In this document: in pieces, positions 8,403 through 16,627 of the stretch
Layout: the number at the start of each line of letters is the position of its first letter
Numbering within the stretch: the first letter of the stretch is position 1
NCBI GenBank assembly: GCA_009776805.1
Contig: WRNB01000001.1
Location: forward strand, 34,288-71,829
Length of the DNA: 37,542 bases
Direction of reading: 5' to 3'
DNA from: Candidatus Bathycorpusculum grumuli
GTDB taxonomy: Archaea > Thermoproteota > Bathyarchaeia > Bathyarchaeales > Bathycorpusculaceae
Position numbers and translations under genes: made by a program
The notes under the pieces: model-generated
Told to the model about the DNA's origin: nothing
What the model saw: only the letters and a program-made list of their open reading frames with translations
The model's database searches: none

Positions 8403-8564
8403 ATGCCAATCTTAGATCCAGTTAAGAAAACGATTGCTCAAAAAAATAGGTTATACATGAAAATTTGCCGTGACTGTGGAGCTCGAAACGCAGAAACAGC
8501 ATTGAAATGTCGTAAATGCAAATGTAAGAATTTACGTTGGAAGAAACGAGAAATAGTAAAATAA
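8403..8564 (+). CDS. rpl40e: 50S ribosomal protein eL40 (L40e)
   Basis: 53 residues: starts MPILDPVKKTIAQKNRLYMK and ends KNLRWKKREIVK. Four zinc-ligand cysteines are visible in CRDCGARNAETALKCRKCKC. Archaeal eL40 is a free ribosomal protein, in contrast to the eukaryal ubiquitin fusion, and sits in the large subunit. An AGAAGGTAA ribosome site lies about 9 bases before the ATG. It appears to be a single-gene unit; a T-run follows the stop. Confidence 0.95.
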   Translation: MPILDPVKKTIAQKNRLYMKICRDCGARNAETALKCRKCKCKNLRWKKREIVK

Positions 8565-8675
8565 TATTTTTTTATACATACTTTCAAACAGTATGTTTTG
8601 CTATTTCTAAAAACTGTTTTCACTTTTATTATTGTTACTGTTTAGGACAGTTATGTTTGCTGTCAGTTCGCGGCT

Positions 8676-9290
8676 TTAAAGAATTTTAGCGAGTGTTTCA
8701 AGATTAAAAATAGTGTTTGCACAACCATTTTTTATTAATGGTATAGATTGTACAGCTATATTCATATTACTTAATAGTGGTCGTAACATCCCTGCCTCTT
8801 CGCCGCATGCTATGCCTACAACTCCATCATATTTTGTGTTATTAAAAATTTTAGGGATGCAACTACCGCCTGGTAAAATAAACACGTCGTAACCTTTTTC
8901 TTTAGTTATTTTATCTGCTTGATTAATTAGACAGTTTTCTGAACAGTGTGAACAAATATAAGTTGGAATATCGGCATCAAAAACTGCTTTACAGCGACTA
9001 TCTAAGTACTGTCTTGAACAATGAGGTAGTAAAAGTGCACGTTTTTTGCTTTCTAAAAATTTATTGCGGTCAACAATGTTTGCTGCTTGCATATTTATAA
9101 AATCATGAAGCAAAACTACAGCGTCGTTGATGTTAAGTCCTGTTATTTCATCAATTTTGAATTTTTTAATCATGTTAACAGACGTGTTTAATGCTGTCGT
9201 ATGTATGCCCGTTTGATAGCTCACCGTTGCAAGTTCGGTGAAGAAAAATTTTGGTATCTTGGATAAGTCGAAAGTAAATTTGTAGGGCAT
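8676..9290 (-). CDS. DUF116 family protein
   Basis: 204 residues. The C-terminal DUF116 core has several conserved cysteines: LLPHCSRQYLDSRCKAVFDA, ICSHCSENCLINQADKI, LPGGSCIPKIF and GVVGIACGEEAGML. The pattern suggests a metal or Fe-S site. DUF116 proteins are widespread in archaea and anaerobic bacteria; the function is not established. The N-terminal ~90 residues are helical and less conserved. No ribosome site is visible before the ATG at 9290, so the transcript may be leaderless. The next gene on the minus strand is TFB, 370 bases upstream. Confidence 0.8.
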   Translation of the reverse strand: MPYKFTFDLSKIPKFFFTELATVSYQTGIHTTALNTSVNMIKKFKIDEITGLNINDAVVLLHDFINMQAANIVDRNKFLESKKRALLLPHCSRQYLDSRCKAVFDADIPTYICSHCSENCLINQADKITKEKGYDVFILPGGSCIPKIFNNTKYDGVVGIACGEEAGMLRPLLSNMNIAVQSIPLIKNGCANTIFNLETLAKIL

Positions 9291-9663
9291 ATACTACATA
9301 TAGAATAGCCCGCTTAAAAAAATACCTACGAATTATTTCGTTTCTGTTGGTTATCTTTTGTATAGGTAACCTTTTTGGTTTTTCAGGTATGTGTTTATCT
9401 GTTAAATTTTTGTTTCTTTGGTGTAATGTATTTGTTGAGTTGTATTTTGTGCCGCGTTTATTTTCATAGTTAGGGAAAAATTGTTTTGTAAACACATCTT
9501 TTTTCTTAATAATTCTTTAGTTGTATAACTTGTTATGGGTAGTCTTTGAAAATTCACGTTTTATGTTTCAAATCAATAAAAACAAAATAAATACAGTAAT
9601 TGTAACATACAATTTTTCCCACTTCATTTTTATTATTAACGACTAAAAGTTTTTGGAAGTTGC
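9291..9663. other. intergenic stretch, nothing recognised
   Basis: AT-rich, with open frames that do not resemble proteins. I checked the minus strand directly downstream of TFB for a displaced second cyclin repeat and saw no coding-like sequence in any frame. Confidence 0.5.
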
Positions 9664-10353
9664 TTATGCACTGTGTTGATCAAAATTATGGTTCAGGTAA
9701 TTCAAGTTTTTTATCAAATAAATATAGCTTTTTCCTAACTCTTTTTTGTCTACTTTTGAAACTTTAGTAACTTCATTAAGTGTTTTTGACAGTTTGTATT
9801 GTTTGCATGTCAAATAAAGTGTTGCTGCTGCTAAACTTTGAATTGAGTGCCCTCGTGTTAAATGTTCTTTTATTGCTTCTTGATAAATAGTTGATGCAGT
9901 TTCTAAAACATTCTTTGGTAAATTTAGTTTGTTGGACATTTTTGCGATCTCAGATAATGCAAAAACTAAATCATGATCTGACGCATTTGTGATTTTTATA
10001 CGCCTATGCCATTTGCGTAATTTGTACATATGAGTTTTTTGGATTACAGGATTTTTCTCGTAATTATCTTTGGTGTGCCAGTCAATAACTGTTTTTGATT
10101 CTTTATTGTGTATAGTGTATGTTAAGGGTGTATTATTGGCTGTTTGGTGTTTTAATTTTTGTTTGGTGTTACTTTTTTTTTCTATGATTGTTTGTTGGAT
10201 GACAAATCCGCAATCCATACAAATAGTTTCAGCGTATTCAGGATCATGTATTTTTCTTATACTGCTACATTTAGGACATGCTTGGGTTTCTATGGTTTCA
10301 GTTTTTACAGATAAATTTTTTTCGGATAGTTTTTTACTATCCTTAGTAGTCAT
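9664..10353 (-). CDS. tfb: transcription factor B homologue with a single cyclin repeat
   Basis: 229 residues, about 70 short of normal TFB (about 300). The N-terminal zinc ribbon is intact (CPKCSSIRKIHDPEYAETIC then MDCG, residues about 26-48). A B-reader/linker region follows and ends KTHMYKLRKWHRRIKITNAS. The first cyclin repeat is well preserved (NLPKNVLETASTIYQEAIKE, SIQSLAAATLYLTCKQYKLS, LNEVTKVSKVDKKELGKSYI). The protein then stops at LNYLNHNFDQHSA where the second repeat should begin. In TFB both repeats contact TBP and the BRE DNA. A GGAG site lies 7 bases before the ATG, inside the end of gar1, which it overlaps by 11 bases. Confidence 0.85.
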   Translation of the reverse strand: MTTKDSKKLSEKNLSVKTETIETQACPKCSSIRKIHDPEYAETICMDCGFVIQQTIIEKKSNTKQKLKHQTANNTPLTYTIHNKESKTVIDWHTKDNYEKNPVIQKTHMYKLRKWHRRIKITNASDHDLVFALSEIAKMSNKLNLPKNVLETASTIYQEAIKEHLTRGHSIQSLAAATLYLTCKQYKLSKTLNEVTKVSKVDKKELGKSYIYLIKNLNYLNHNFDQHSA

Positions 10354-10597
10354 ACTTTTTGCTCCGTTGTTTTGAGGGTAGTAAATATAATGTTTTGTTC
10401 AAAAGGTCTGTCGGATTTTTTATGGTTGGTTTAATTACTGCGTATGATGATGATACGGGGCCGATAATGTCAAAAATTTTGCCTACTGTAGTTAAATTTT
10501 CGTCAGCAATTTCACAACCAATTTTTGGAGGGTTTTCTGTCTTTATGATGATATTGTTTGATGGTGTAATGTTTAATACTTTGCCAATTCTTTGCAC
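10343..10597 (-). CDS. gar1: H/ACA ribonucleoprotein subunit Gar1
   Basis: 84 residues from a GTG at 10597. This start is preferred over the ATG at 10642 because GAGGGA sits 8 bases before it and the protein then begins MQRIGKVLNITPSN, as in other archaeal Gar1 proteins. The beta-barrel motifs CEIADENLTTVGKIFDIIGP and SSSYAVIKPTIKN are typical. Gar1 binds Cbf5 in the H/ACA complex that guides pseudouridylation of rRNA. Gar1 followed by TFB is a recurrent archaeal gene pair, and the 11-base overlap supports one transcript. Divergent from L7Ae, another H/ACA and ribosome component. Confidence 0.88.
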   Translation of the reverse strand: MQRIGKVLNITPSNNIIIKTENPPKIGCEIADENLTTVGKIFDIIGPVSSSYAVIKPTIKNPTDLLNKTLYLLPSKQRSKKYDY

Positions 10598-10640
10598 TTT
10601 TATTTCCCTCAGAAAAGCATCGAAATTAATGTAAGTACAC

Positions 10641-10648
10641 ATTTAAAG
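10641..10648 (-). promoter_or_regulatory. TATA box for gar1-tfb
   Basis: On the minus strand this reads CTTTAAAT after an A-rich stretch. Initiation about 25 bases downstream would give a leader of about 22 bases containing the GAGGGA site. That fits the GTG start at 10597 and argues against the upstream ATG at 10642. Confidence 0.5.
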
Positions 10649-10758
10649 TTTTCGTTTTCTTGGTTGATTAGTGGTGTACCTGTGTTTTTTAGTAGAAAAC
10701 TTATTTAATGAGAGTCGTTGATATGCTTTTACCTTAAAAAAGGGTGAGGTCAAGAAAT

Positions 10759-11136
10759 ATGACAAAACCGTTCTATGTAAAAATTGATGTCCCACAAGAA
10801 GTCGTAGATGCAGCCTATGAAGCCCTATCAGCCGCTTCAAAATCTGGTTCAATTAGAAAAGGAACTAACGAAGCCACAAAAGCTGTTGAGCGTTCAATAG
10901 CAAAGCTTGTTGTAATAGCTGAAGATGTTGATCCTCCAGAAGTTATTGCACATTTACCTTTACTTTGTGATGAAAGGAAAATTCCTTACGTGTTTGTTCC
11001 AACAAAAGAAGCATTGGGAAAAGCAATAGGTATTGATGTTCCCTGTGCGTCTGCTTGTATAATTAAAGATGATGCTTCAGGCTTAATAAAAGAAATAATT
11101 TCGCGACTTGATCAGGTTAAACGAGGAACTCAGTGA
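10759..11136 (+). CDS. rpl7ae: 50S ribosomal protein L7Ae
   Basis: 125 residues from the ATG at 10759, chosen because GGTGAGGT lies 8 bases upstream; a GTG at 10744 would read through that site. The protein shows the L7Ae/kink-turn fold: [40 protein letters not shown] and [18 protein letters not shown]. It binds kink-turns in 23S rRNA and in box C/D and H/ACA guide RNAs. It is first of the L7Ae-eS28-eL24 cluster and overlaps eS28 by one base (TGATG). Confidence 0.95.
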   Translation: MTKPFYVKIDVPQEVVDAAYEALSAASKSGSIRKGTNEATKAVERSIAKLVVIAEDVDPPEVIAHLPLLCDERKIPYVFVPTKEALGKAIGIDVPCASACIIKDDASGLIKEIISRLDQVKRGTQ

Positions 11137-11369
11137 TGAGTAGTAAAGAAGAACGCGCTGCGGCACAGGAAGAATTAGTTCCTGCAGAAATTATACAGGT
11201 CATCGGGCGTACAGGCGTTACCGGTGAAATCACACAGGTCAGGGTGCGCATCATGGAAGGCAAAGATAAAGGGCGAATTATTACTCGTAACGTTAAAGGT
11301 CCAGTAAGAGCACAAGACATTTTGATGCTCCGCGAAACTGAACGTGAAGCAAAGAAAATCACGAGATAA
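11136..11369 (+). CDS. rps28e: 30S ribosomal protein eS28
   Basis: 77 residues from the ATG at 11136; a GTG three bases earlier (11133) is also possible. The OB-fold core is [20 protein letters not shown] then [20 protein letters not shown], and the conserved tail is [15 protein letters not shown]. Located at the mRNA exit side of the small subunit in archaea and eukaryotes. Coupled to L7Ae through TGATG, with AGGA about 10 bases before the start. Confidence 0.95.
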   Translation: MSSKEERAAAQEELVPAEIIQVIGRTGVTGEITQVRVRIMEGKDKGRIITRNVKGPVRAQDILMLRETEREAKKITR

Positions 11370-11393
11370 ATATCCAACGGAGAATTATAAGCC

Positions 11394-11591
11394 ATGCCAA
11401 AAGCAAGAAAATGTTCATTTTGTGGTAACGATTTCCCAGCGGGTACAGGCATGATGTACGTTAAAAATGACGGCTCCATTTTATGGTTTGATTCAAGTAA
11501 ATGTAAGAAAAGCAGCTTGAAATTCGGCAGAGATGCTCGAAAATTGAAATGGACCGAATATTATGGTAAAGAAGAAAAAGGTAAAGCCTGA
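11394..11591 (+). CDS. rpl24e: 50S ribosomal protein eL24 (L24e)
   Basis: 65 residues with the zinc ligands CSFCGNDFPAGTGMMYV and SSKCKKSSLKFGRDARKLKW. The length is normal for archaeal L24e. An ACGGAG ribosome site is 11 bases before the ATG. In many archaea ndk and infB follow this trio; here the next 500 bases hold no gene, so the cluster is broken. A T-run (TTTTTTTATTTT) about 35 bases after the stop is a likely terminator. Confidence 0.95.
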   Translation: MPKARKCSFCGNDFPAGTGMMYVKNDGSILWFDSSKCKKSSLKFGRDARKLKWTEYYGKEEKGKA

Positions 11592-12110
11592 TAGGTTTCA
11601 TAGTACGACATCAACCAACCCTGTTTTTTTATTTTAAAGTTTTAAAAATGTGTTAAACTTGTTTATTATACCGTTTATAGTTGATTTGTTTGTTGGTATT
11701 TGAATACGTTTTTTATGTAGCAACGCGAGAAATTTTTTATCATATGTTTGGCGGGTTTAAGTTGGTGTGATTTGTCATTAAGCGATTTTTCACACGATTT
11801 CTTTATAATATTTGCTTAATATTCACAAAACTTTGATTTGATGTTTCACTATGTATAGTGATAAATAGATTGTAGTAAAACTTTTAGTCACTTGCTATAC
11901 CTGAGTCAAACAACATACTATCTTCCTCTGCTTATCTTGATGGTAGATTAAATTGGAATAAACCCTTAAGAGTACATCAAAACACCATATTACTACAAAA
12001 GACTAATTGAGAACAGAAAATAACAAAAACCAGAAAACACAAGCAATTTGAAACCTGCATATTTGGTTCTTCACGGATAATTAGTGATTTCGGAAAACTG
12101 TGTGGTGTGG
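11592..12110. other. intergenic stretch with one copy of a ~125-bp diverged repeat
   Basis: No gene is seen. It contains the likely terminator of the ribosomal cluster and repeat copy R1 (11775-11900). The final 60 bases before 12111 are the unremarkable 3' flank of the broken surface-protein gene. Confidence 0.5.
11775..11900 (+). repeat. diverged direct repeat, copy R1
   Basis: Starts CATTAAGCGATTTTTCACAC and contains CTTTATAATATTTGC, GATGTTTCACTATGTATAGT and AACTTTTAGTC. Copy R2 at 13350-13475 has the same segments in the same order with many A/G and C/T differences. A short hairpin, CACTATGTATAGTG (11847-11860), is retained in R2 as CGCTATGTATGGTG. The copies lie either side of the broken surface-protein gene. 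Confidence 0.7.
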
Positions 12111-12950
12111 TTATTGGTTGTGGGCCGGGTTGTTGTTTGGGGGTTTTAGGTGTTTTTTAGTGAACATCGCTATCACAGCTATAGTGACACCTGCAAAGAG
12201 GAGTGCGCCAACCCACAACAAAAAGGATGGCTGAAACACAAAATTTGGTAGCTGTGATTGATTATTATCAGATGTTGTAGACTGACTGGGAATGGTTGTT
12301 GTTTGTGAAGGTGATAACGTCAAAGTTCCATCAGTTATAGTGATTGTTTGAATTTTACTCCACCCACTTTCCGCACCAGATGTAATATAACTGTGACCAA
12401 ATTGTCCACCTGCACTCATTTCATACTCTTTATACCCCGTTACTGCTTGAACACGACAATCTATTTGAACATCACCAGTGTACCTATCTGCAGACTCTGA
12501 AATAACCGTATAGTCAGAATCAGACGGAACCATATAGACATCACTAACATAAGCAAAATTACCATTTGGATCAGAAGCACCAAACCCCCATCAGTCTTTG
12601 TCTTCCCCAAAATGCCCCTTAAATTGAATTACATAATACAAGTTAATTTCGTGACCTGTTGCATTAGTGTAAGGTGTAAAGGGTTGATTTTTTATTGTAA
12701 CTTCCAAGGTTTTACGACTTACGTGGTAACCGTTTTCGGTATATGTGTTTTCTTTTCCTGTATATTGATCAATATAGGTTGTAGTAATTGGTGGTATATC
12801 GTAAGAGTTGTCAATGAGTTTTATGTTGAATTGGGGAACAGATGGCTTAGATACTGCCTGCACATTTACAGGCGTAATCGTTAGAACCAGTAGACTTGAC
12901 AGTAACAAAACAACAAGTGTTAATGTCAAAGTTTTATTTGCAGAGTTCAT
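12111..12950 (-). pseudogene. membrane-anchored surface protein interrupted by one in-frame TGA
   Basis: Two frames (12591-12950 and 12111-12590) are in the same phase and differ only by a TGA at 12591-12593, between GHFGEDKD and WGFGASDPNGNFAYV. The N-terminus is a signal peptide (KTLTLTLVVLLLSSLLVLTI...VQA). The ectodomain is Thr/Ser/Tyr-rich, and a Ser/Thr/Gln linker leads to a C-terminal helix (FLLWVGALLFAGVTIAVIAM) with a basic tail. The codon after the stop is TGG, so the parent was probably Trp-Trp with TGG changed to TGA. The start is the ATG at 12950 or a GTG at 12959; no ribosome site is visible. Recoding is possible but unsupported. Confidence 0.75.
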
Positions 12951-12959
12951 AATTAACAC

Positions 12960-13559
12960 TGGTAGTTGAAGAAATAAATATCTTTACCCAAACCATCCCC
13001 AGTAGTCAAAAATTTTTAAAAACCAATATACAATCTACATGATCTCAAAGAACATGATAACCCATGTGATTTTGGAAGGTCTATTTGATGAAGATTTTGT
13101 ACTATATTTTTGCCGTCTGCGGCAGTTCGTTCCAAAATGGAGCATACTGATTTTTCGTTTATTCACCGCTTTCAAATATGTTCTTCAAGTGTTTGAGTAG
13201 GGTGTTGTGTGGGTTTTTGGGTTTTGTGTGTTTTGTTAGATTGTAAAGTTGTTAAGTGTGGATGTGTTGGTGGAGGGTTATTATATTGTTGTGATGTGGT
13301 ATCATTGGCAAAAACTATGTTTACAATTATACTAAATTAATGTGGATTGGCATTAAGTTATTTTTCGCATGTTGTCTTTATAATATTTGCTCTTGATATT
13401 AACAATCTCTGTTTTGATGTTTCGCTATGTATGGTGGTAAATGGAGTGTGGTAAAATTTTTAGTCGTTTGTTATGTTTTGTGTTTGATGTTAAGTGTTGT
13501 ATTTGCTGTTTACGCACTTGTATTGATTTTATGGCTTTAAAACTTTTATTTTTATTACG
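12960..13559. other. intergenic stretch with repeat copy R2 and a short G/T-rich block
   Basis: No gene is seen. About 13190-13290 is G/T-rich on the plus strand. R2 occupies 13350-13475. The rest is AT-rich upstream DNA of the dap operon. Confidence 0.5.
13350..13475 (+). repeat. diverged direct repeat, copy R2
   Basis: Aligns with R1 (11775-11900): CATTAAGTTATTTTTCGCAT, then CTTTATAATATTTGC, TTTTGATGTTTCGCTATGTA, TGGTGGTAAATGGAG and ATTTTTAGTCG. The hairpin at 13423-13436 keeps pairing through G-T pairs. Confidence 0.7.
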
Positions 13560-13600
13560 TTTTACGTAAAATTTAATCGTTTACTCGTAAAATTTAAATA
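13560..13600 (+). promoter_or_regulatory. dap operon promoter with twin palindromic operator candidate
   Basis: TTTTACGTAAAA (13560-13571) is a perfect 12-base palindrome. TTTACTCGTAAA (13580-13591) has the same TTTAC/GTAAA half sites with a 2-base longer centre. Their centres are 20 bases apart, two DNA turns. The second abuts the TATA-like AATTTAAATA (13591-13600), 40 bases before the dapA ATG. A regulator bound here would cover the BRE/TATA region. Lrp/AsnC-type repression by lysine is a reasonable guess, not shown. Confidence 0.5.
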
Positions 13601-13639
13601 TGTATTTGTGTTACTCATCTCCTACAAAGAGGATATCAA

Positions 13640-14677
13640 ATGTTCACATTTAGCGGCTGTACAACAGCTCTAATAACACCAATGACTGCTAATCATCAAG
13701 TAGACTACGAAGGCTTACAACGCCTAATAGATTTCCAAATTCAAGAAGGCGTAACTGGTTTACTTGCCATGGGAACAACAGGAGAATCACCAACTTTAAA
13801 CTGGGAAGAGCACAGTAAAGTAATTGAAAAAACCAGCGAATATACCTGCAAACGATGTTTTACAATTGCCGGTACCGGAAGCAATTCAACACAAGAAGCA
13901 ATAGCTGGAACACAACACGCAAGAGACGCAGGCATAAATGCTGTTCTTCTTGTAGACCCATACTATAACGGCCCCAGTTCAATGGAAATTCGCAGAGAAT
14001 ACATCGAACCCATAGCAAAACAATTCTCTGACGTACAAATAATTCCATACATCATACCTGGACGAACTGGAACTCAACTCTTTCCACAAGACCTAGCAAT
14101 ACTACATAAACAATATCCAAACGTACGTTGTGTAAAAGAAGCAACAGGTGACTTGGAAAATATGATATTAACAAGAAAACTCTGCGGAGAAGACTTTGAA
14201 ATTCTTAGCGGTGACGATGACAAAACCTATGCCATGATGATAAACCCAAAAATAAAGGCAACAGGCGCAATATCTGTAATATCTAATATTACACCTCGTG
14301 CAATAGCAGACATGATTCAATATATACTCGATGGAAACATGGAAGCGGCAACCATAATCCAGCAAGCCCTTCAACCACTCTTCAATATTGTTACTGTAAA
14401 AACACAAGAATCAACACCTTACGGTTTAGTTACATGTAGAGCAAGAAACCCACTTGCTACTAAAACACTGATGAATATTATGGGTATGCCATCAGGACCA
14501 TGCAGACAACCATTAGGCAAAATGACACATACAGGTATCCAAACTGTTTTGACAAACGCTCGCAAAATCTATGAAGTAAACCCGCAAATACTTGAACCAA
14601 TAGCTGATTACTTTGATGTAGATCTCACAGAACGTTTGTATAACGAAAAATACCTATCGGGGTTGACCTATGCTTAA
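13640..14677 (+). CDS. dapA: 4-hydroxy-tetrahydrodipicolinate synthase
   Basis: 345 residues. It condenses pyruvate with aspartate semialdehyde. The family motifs are GTTGESPTLNWEEH (about residues 44-57), the catalytic Tyr in PYIIPGRTGTQL and the Schiff-base Lys in VRCVKEATGDLE. The usual length is about 290-300. Here a C-terminal extension of about 45 residues (ARKIYEVNPQILEPIADYFD...LSGLTYA) follows the barrel. GAGGATA precedes the ATG by 6 bases. It is the first gene of the lysine operon and overlaps dapB by 8 bases. The coding strand is A/C-rich, unlike the last genes of the same operon. Confidence 0.92.
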   Translation: MFTFSGCTTALITPMTANHQVDYEGLQRLIDFQIQEGVTGLLAMGTTGESPTLNWEEHSKVIEKTSEYTCKRCFTIAGTGSNSTQEAIAGTQHARDAGINAVLLVDPYYNGPSSMEIRREYIEPIAKQFSDVQIIPYIIPGRTGTQLFPQDLAILHKQYPNVRCVKEATGDLENMILTRKLCGEDFEILSGDDDKTYAMMINPKIKATGAISVISNITPRAIADMIQYILDGNMEAATIIQQALQPLFNIVTVKTQESTPYGLVTCRARNPLATKTLMNIMGMPSGPCRQPLGKMTHTGIQTVLTNARKIYEVNPQILEPIADYFDVDLTERLYNEKYLSGLTYA

Positions 14678-15464
14678 ACTCTGTGTCGCAGGCGCCGCAG
14701 GAAGAATGGGTATAGCAATTATCAAAACTGCCTACTCTAAAGGTATTCAAACAGTTGGTGCTATAGAATCTTTAAATTGTCCTGTTGTAGGAAAAACTCT
14801 CAGAGATATTGGAATATCTGACCAAGACACAAAAATATTGAGTTGTGATCAACTTGCAAGTGCACTTTCAGATGCTGATGTTTTCGTCAGTTTTACATCC
14901 CCAATAGCTGACTTACAAAATATTCCAATAGCCGTAAATCAAGGAAAACGTGTAATTCTTGGTACCACTGGCTTTACATCGGAACAAAATTCTACAATTA
15001 TCAACACACTAAATGGAAAAGTCCCTGCTGTATTTTCTCCAAACTATAGCGTAGGTATAAACATCTTCTTCAAATTGGTAGATATACTCAAGGTTTTTCC
15101 ATCAGAATACGACTTTAGCATAAACGAAATTCATCACACAGGCAAAAAAGATGCTCCAAGTGGAACCGCTAAAAAACTCGGGGAACTCATTTCAAATATG
15201 CGAAATTACACAAAAACCATTACAGGACGAGACGGTATGAGTTCAAGACTGCCTGATGAAATGGAAATCACTTCAATGCGAACAGGAGGCGTTTCTGGTA
15301 TTCACACACTAACCATTGCAGGACCACATGAAATGCTACGGATTGAACATACAGCATTTTCCCGTGACACACTTGCCCAAGGAGCGGTTTATGCAGCTGA
15401 ATGGTTAAGTAAACAAAACGTGCCTAAAATATATAGCATGGCTGACGTTTTAGGACTAACTTAA
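14670..15464 (+). CDS. dapB: 4-hydroxy-tetrahydrodipicolinate reductase
   Basis: 264 residues. The N-terminal nucleotide-binding motif is CVAGAAGRMGIAI, the NAD(P)H contact region is VILGTTGFTSEQN, and the substrate motif is INEIHHTGKKDAPSGTAKKL with the His-His pair and Lys of the family. It reduces the DapA product to tetrahydrodipicolinate in the cytosol. The start lies inside the dapA tail (8-base overlap), implying translational coupling. T-rich runs follow the stop (about 15467-15493) before asd, so some transcripts may end here. Confidence 0.93.
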   Translation: MLKLCVAGAAGRMGIAIIKTAYSKGIQTVGAIESLNCPVVGKTLRDIGISDQDTKILSCDQLASALSDADVFVSFTSPIADLQNIPIAVNQGKRVILGTTGFTSEQNSTIINTLNGKVPAVFSPNYSVGINIFFKLVDILKVFPSEYDFSINEIHHTGKKDAPSGTAKKLGELISNMRNYTKTITGRDGMSSRLPDEMEITSMRTGGVSGIHTLTIAGPHEMLRIEHTAFSRDTLAQGAVYAAEWLSKQNVPKIYSMADVLGLT

Positions 15465-15533
15465 TCAGTTTTTTTATCCGTTAACTTTTTTTATTAAGAA
15501 CATATACAAAATAATAACATAGGAAGAATAAAT

Positions 15534-16592
15534 ATGTCGGTGAAACGTAAAGTCGCCATTTTAGGTGCAACTGGGGCCGTTGGACAACGGTTTATACAAT
15601 TACTACAAGGGCATCCTTGGTTCCAAATAGAAGTACTTGCTGCATCAGAGCGGTCAGCAGGTAAAAAATATAAAGATGCATGTCCTTGGCTTATGGAGAC
15701 AGAACTGCCAAAACAAATTGCTGAAATGCCAGTTGTAAATGCCGATGTAGAGTCAGTAGAACAGGCTGGATCGGTAGATTTAGTGTTTTCTTCACTTCCA
15801 GGCGATCTTGCTGGATCAGTTGAAGCACAATTTGGTGCTCTTTATCCTGTTTTCAGTAAAGCAAGTGCTCATCGTATGGACAAAGACGTTCCTTTAATTG
15901 TTCCAGAAATTAATCCTGATCACATTGAAATGGTTAAGATTCAACAAAAACTACGTGGTTGGAAAGGTTTTATTACAACTGACCCTAATTGTAGTTCAAT
16001 TCAACTTGTAATTACACTAAAACCTCTGATGCAATTTGGTCTAAAACAAGTTATGGTGACTACAATGCAGGCATTAAGCGGTGCAGGTTATCCAGGTGTT
16101 CCTTCTTTAGACATTCTTGATAACGTGGTTCCTTTTATTTCAGGTGAAGAAGAAAAAATGGAAATAGAGTCACTTAAAATTTTGGGTAAATATGATGGTT
16201 GCACTGTGCAAAATGCTGAGTTTCAACTTAGTGCGAGTTGTAATCGTGTAAATGTTGTTGATGGACACTTAGAATCCGTTTTCATAAAACTCGAACAAAA
16301 TCCGACTATAGACGAAATTGAAGATGTGTTAGCCAAATTTCAAGGTGTTCCCCAAAATCTTAAATTGCCAAGTGCACCAGTTAACCCGATTGTTGTACAG
16401 CATGAGAAAAATCGTCCTCAACCTCGTTTTGATCGTGGTGCAGGCAATGGCATGAGTGTTGTAGTTGGCAGAATACGCAAGGACCCAATTATGACTTTTA
16501 AATATACGTGTCTGGGCCATAATACCATTAGAGGTGCTGCAGGTGGTGGCATTTTAAGTGCTGAACTGTATGTTTCTAAAGGATTGGCTTAA
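15534..16592 (+). CDS. asd: aspartate-semialdehyde dehydrogenase, archaeal type
   Basis: 352 residues. The NADP-binding motif is AILGATGAVGQRFIQLL. The catalytic Cys lies in TTDPNCSSIQLVITLKPL, and HNTIRGAAGGGILSAEL is near the end. It makes aspartate semialdehyde from aspartyl phosphate, feeding DapA and also the homoserine branch. AGGAAGA lies 7-8 bases before the ATG. A 69-base gap separates it from dapB. No aspartokinase gene is found in the window, so lysC must be elsewhere. Confidence 0.94.
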   Translation: MSVKRKVAILGATGAVGQRFIQLLQGHPWFQIEVLAASERSAGKKYKDACPWLMETELPKQIAEMPVVNADVESVEQAGSVDLVFSSLPGDLAGSVEAQFGALYPVFSKASAHRMDKDVPLIVPEINPDHIEMVKIQQKLRGWKGFITTDPNCSSIQLVITLKPLMQFGLKQVMVTTMQALSGAGYPGVPSLDILDNVVPFISGEEEKMEIESLKILGKYDGCTVQNAEFQLSASCNRVNVVDGHLESVFIKLEQNPTIDEIEDVLAKFQGVPQNLKLPSAPVNPIVVQHEKNRPQPRFDRGAGNGMSVVVGRIRKDPIMTFKYTCLGHNTIRGAAGGGILSAELYVSKGLA

Positions 16593-16627
16593 TTTGTATG
16601 TTATGACAACAATGTTTGGTGTGATTG

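Noticed and set aside
9175-9495. 106-codon minus-strand frame overlapping the DUF116 start
   Set aside because: Different frame from a clear family member and no protein-like pattern.
12591-12593. Selenocysteine or other recoding at the in-frame TGA
   Set aside because: No selenocysteine element or conserved Cys/Sec context seen; TGG to TGA mutation is simpler.
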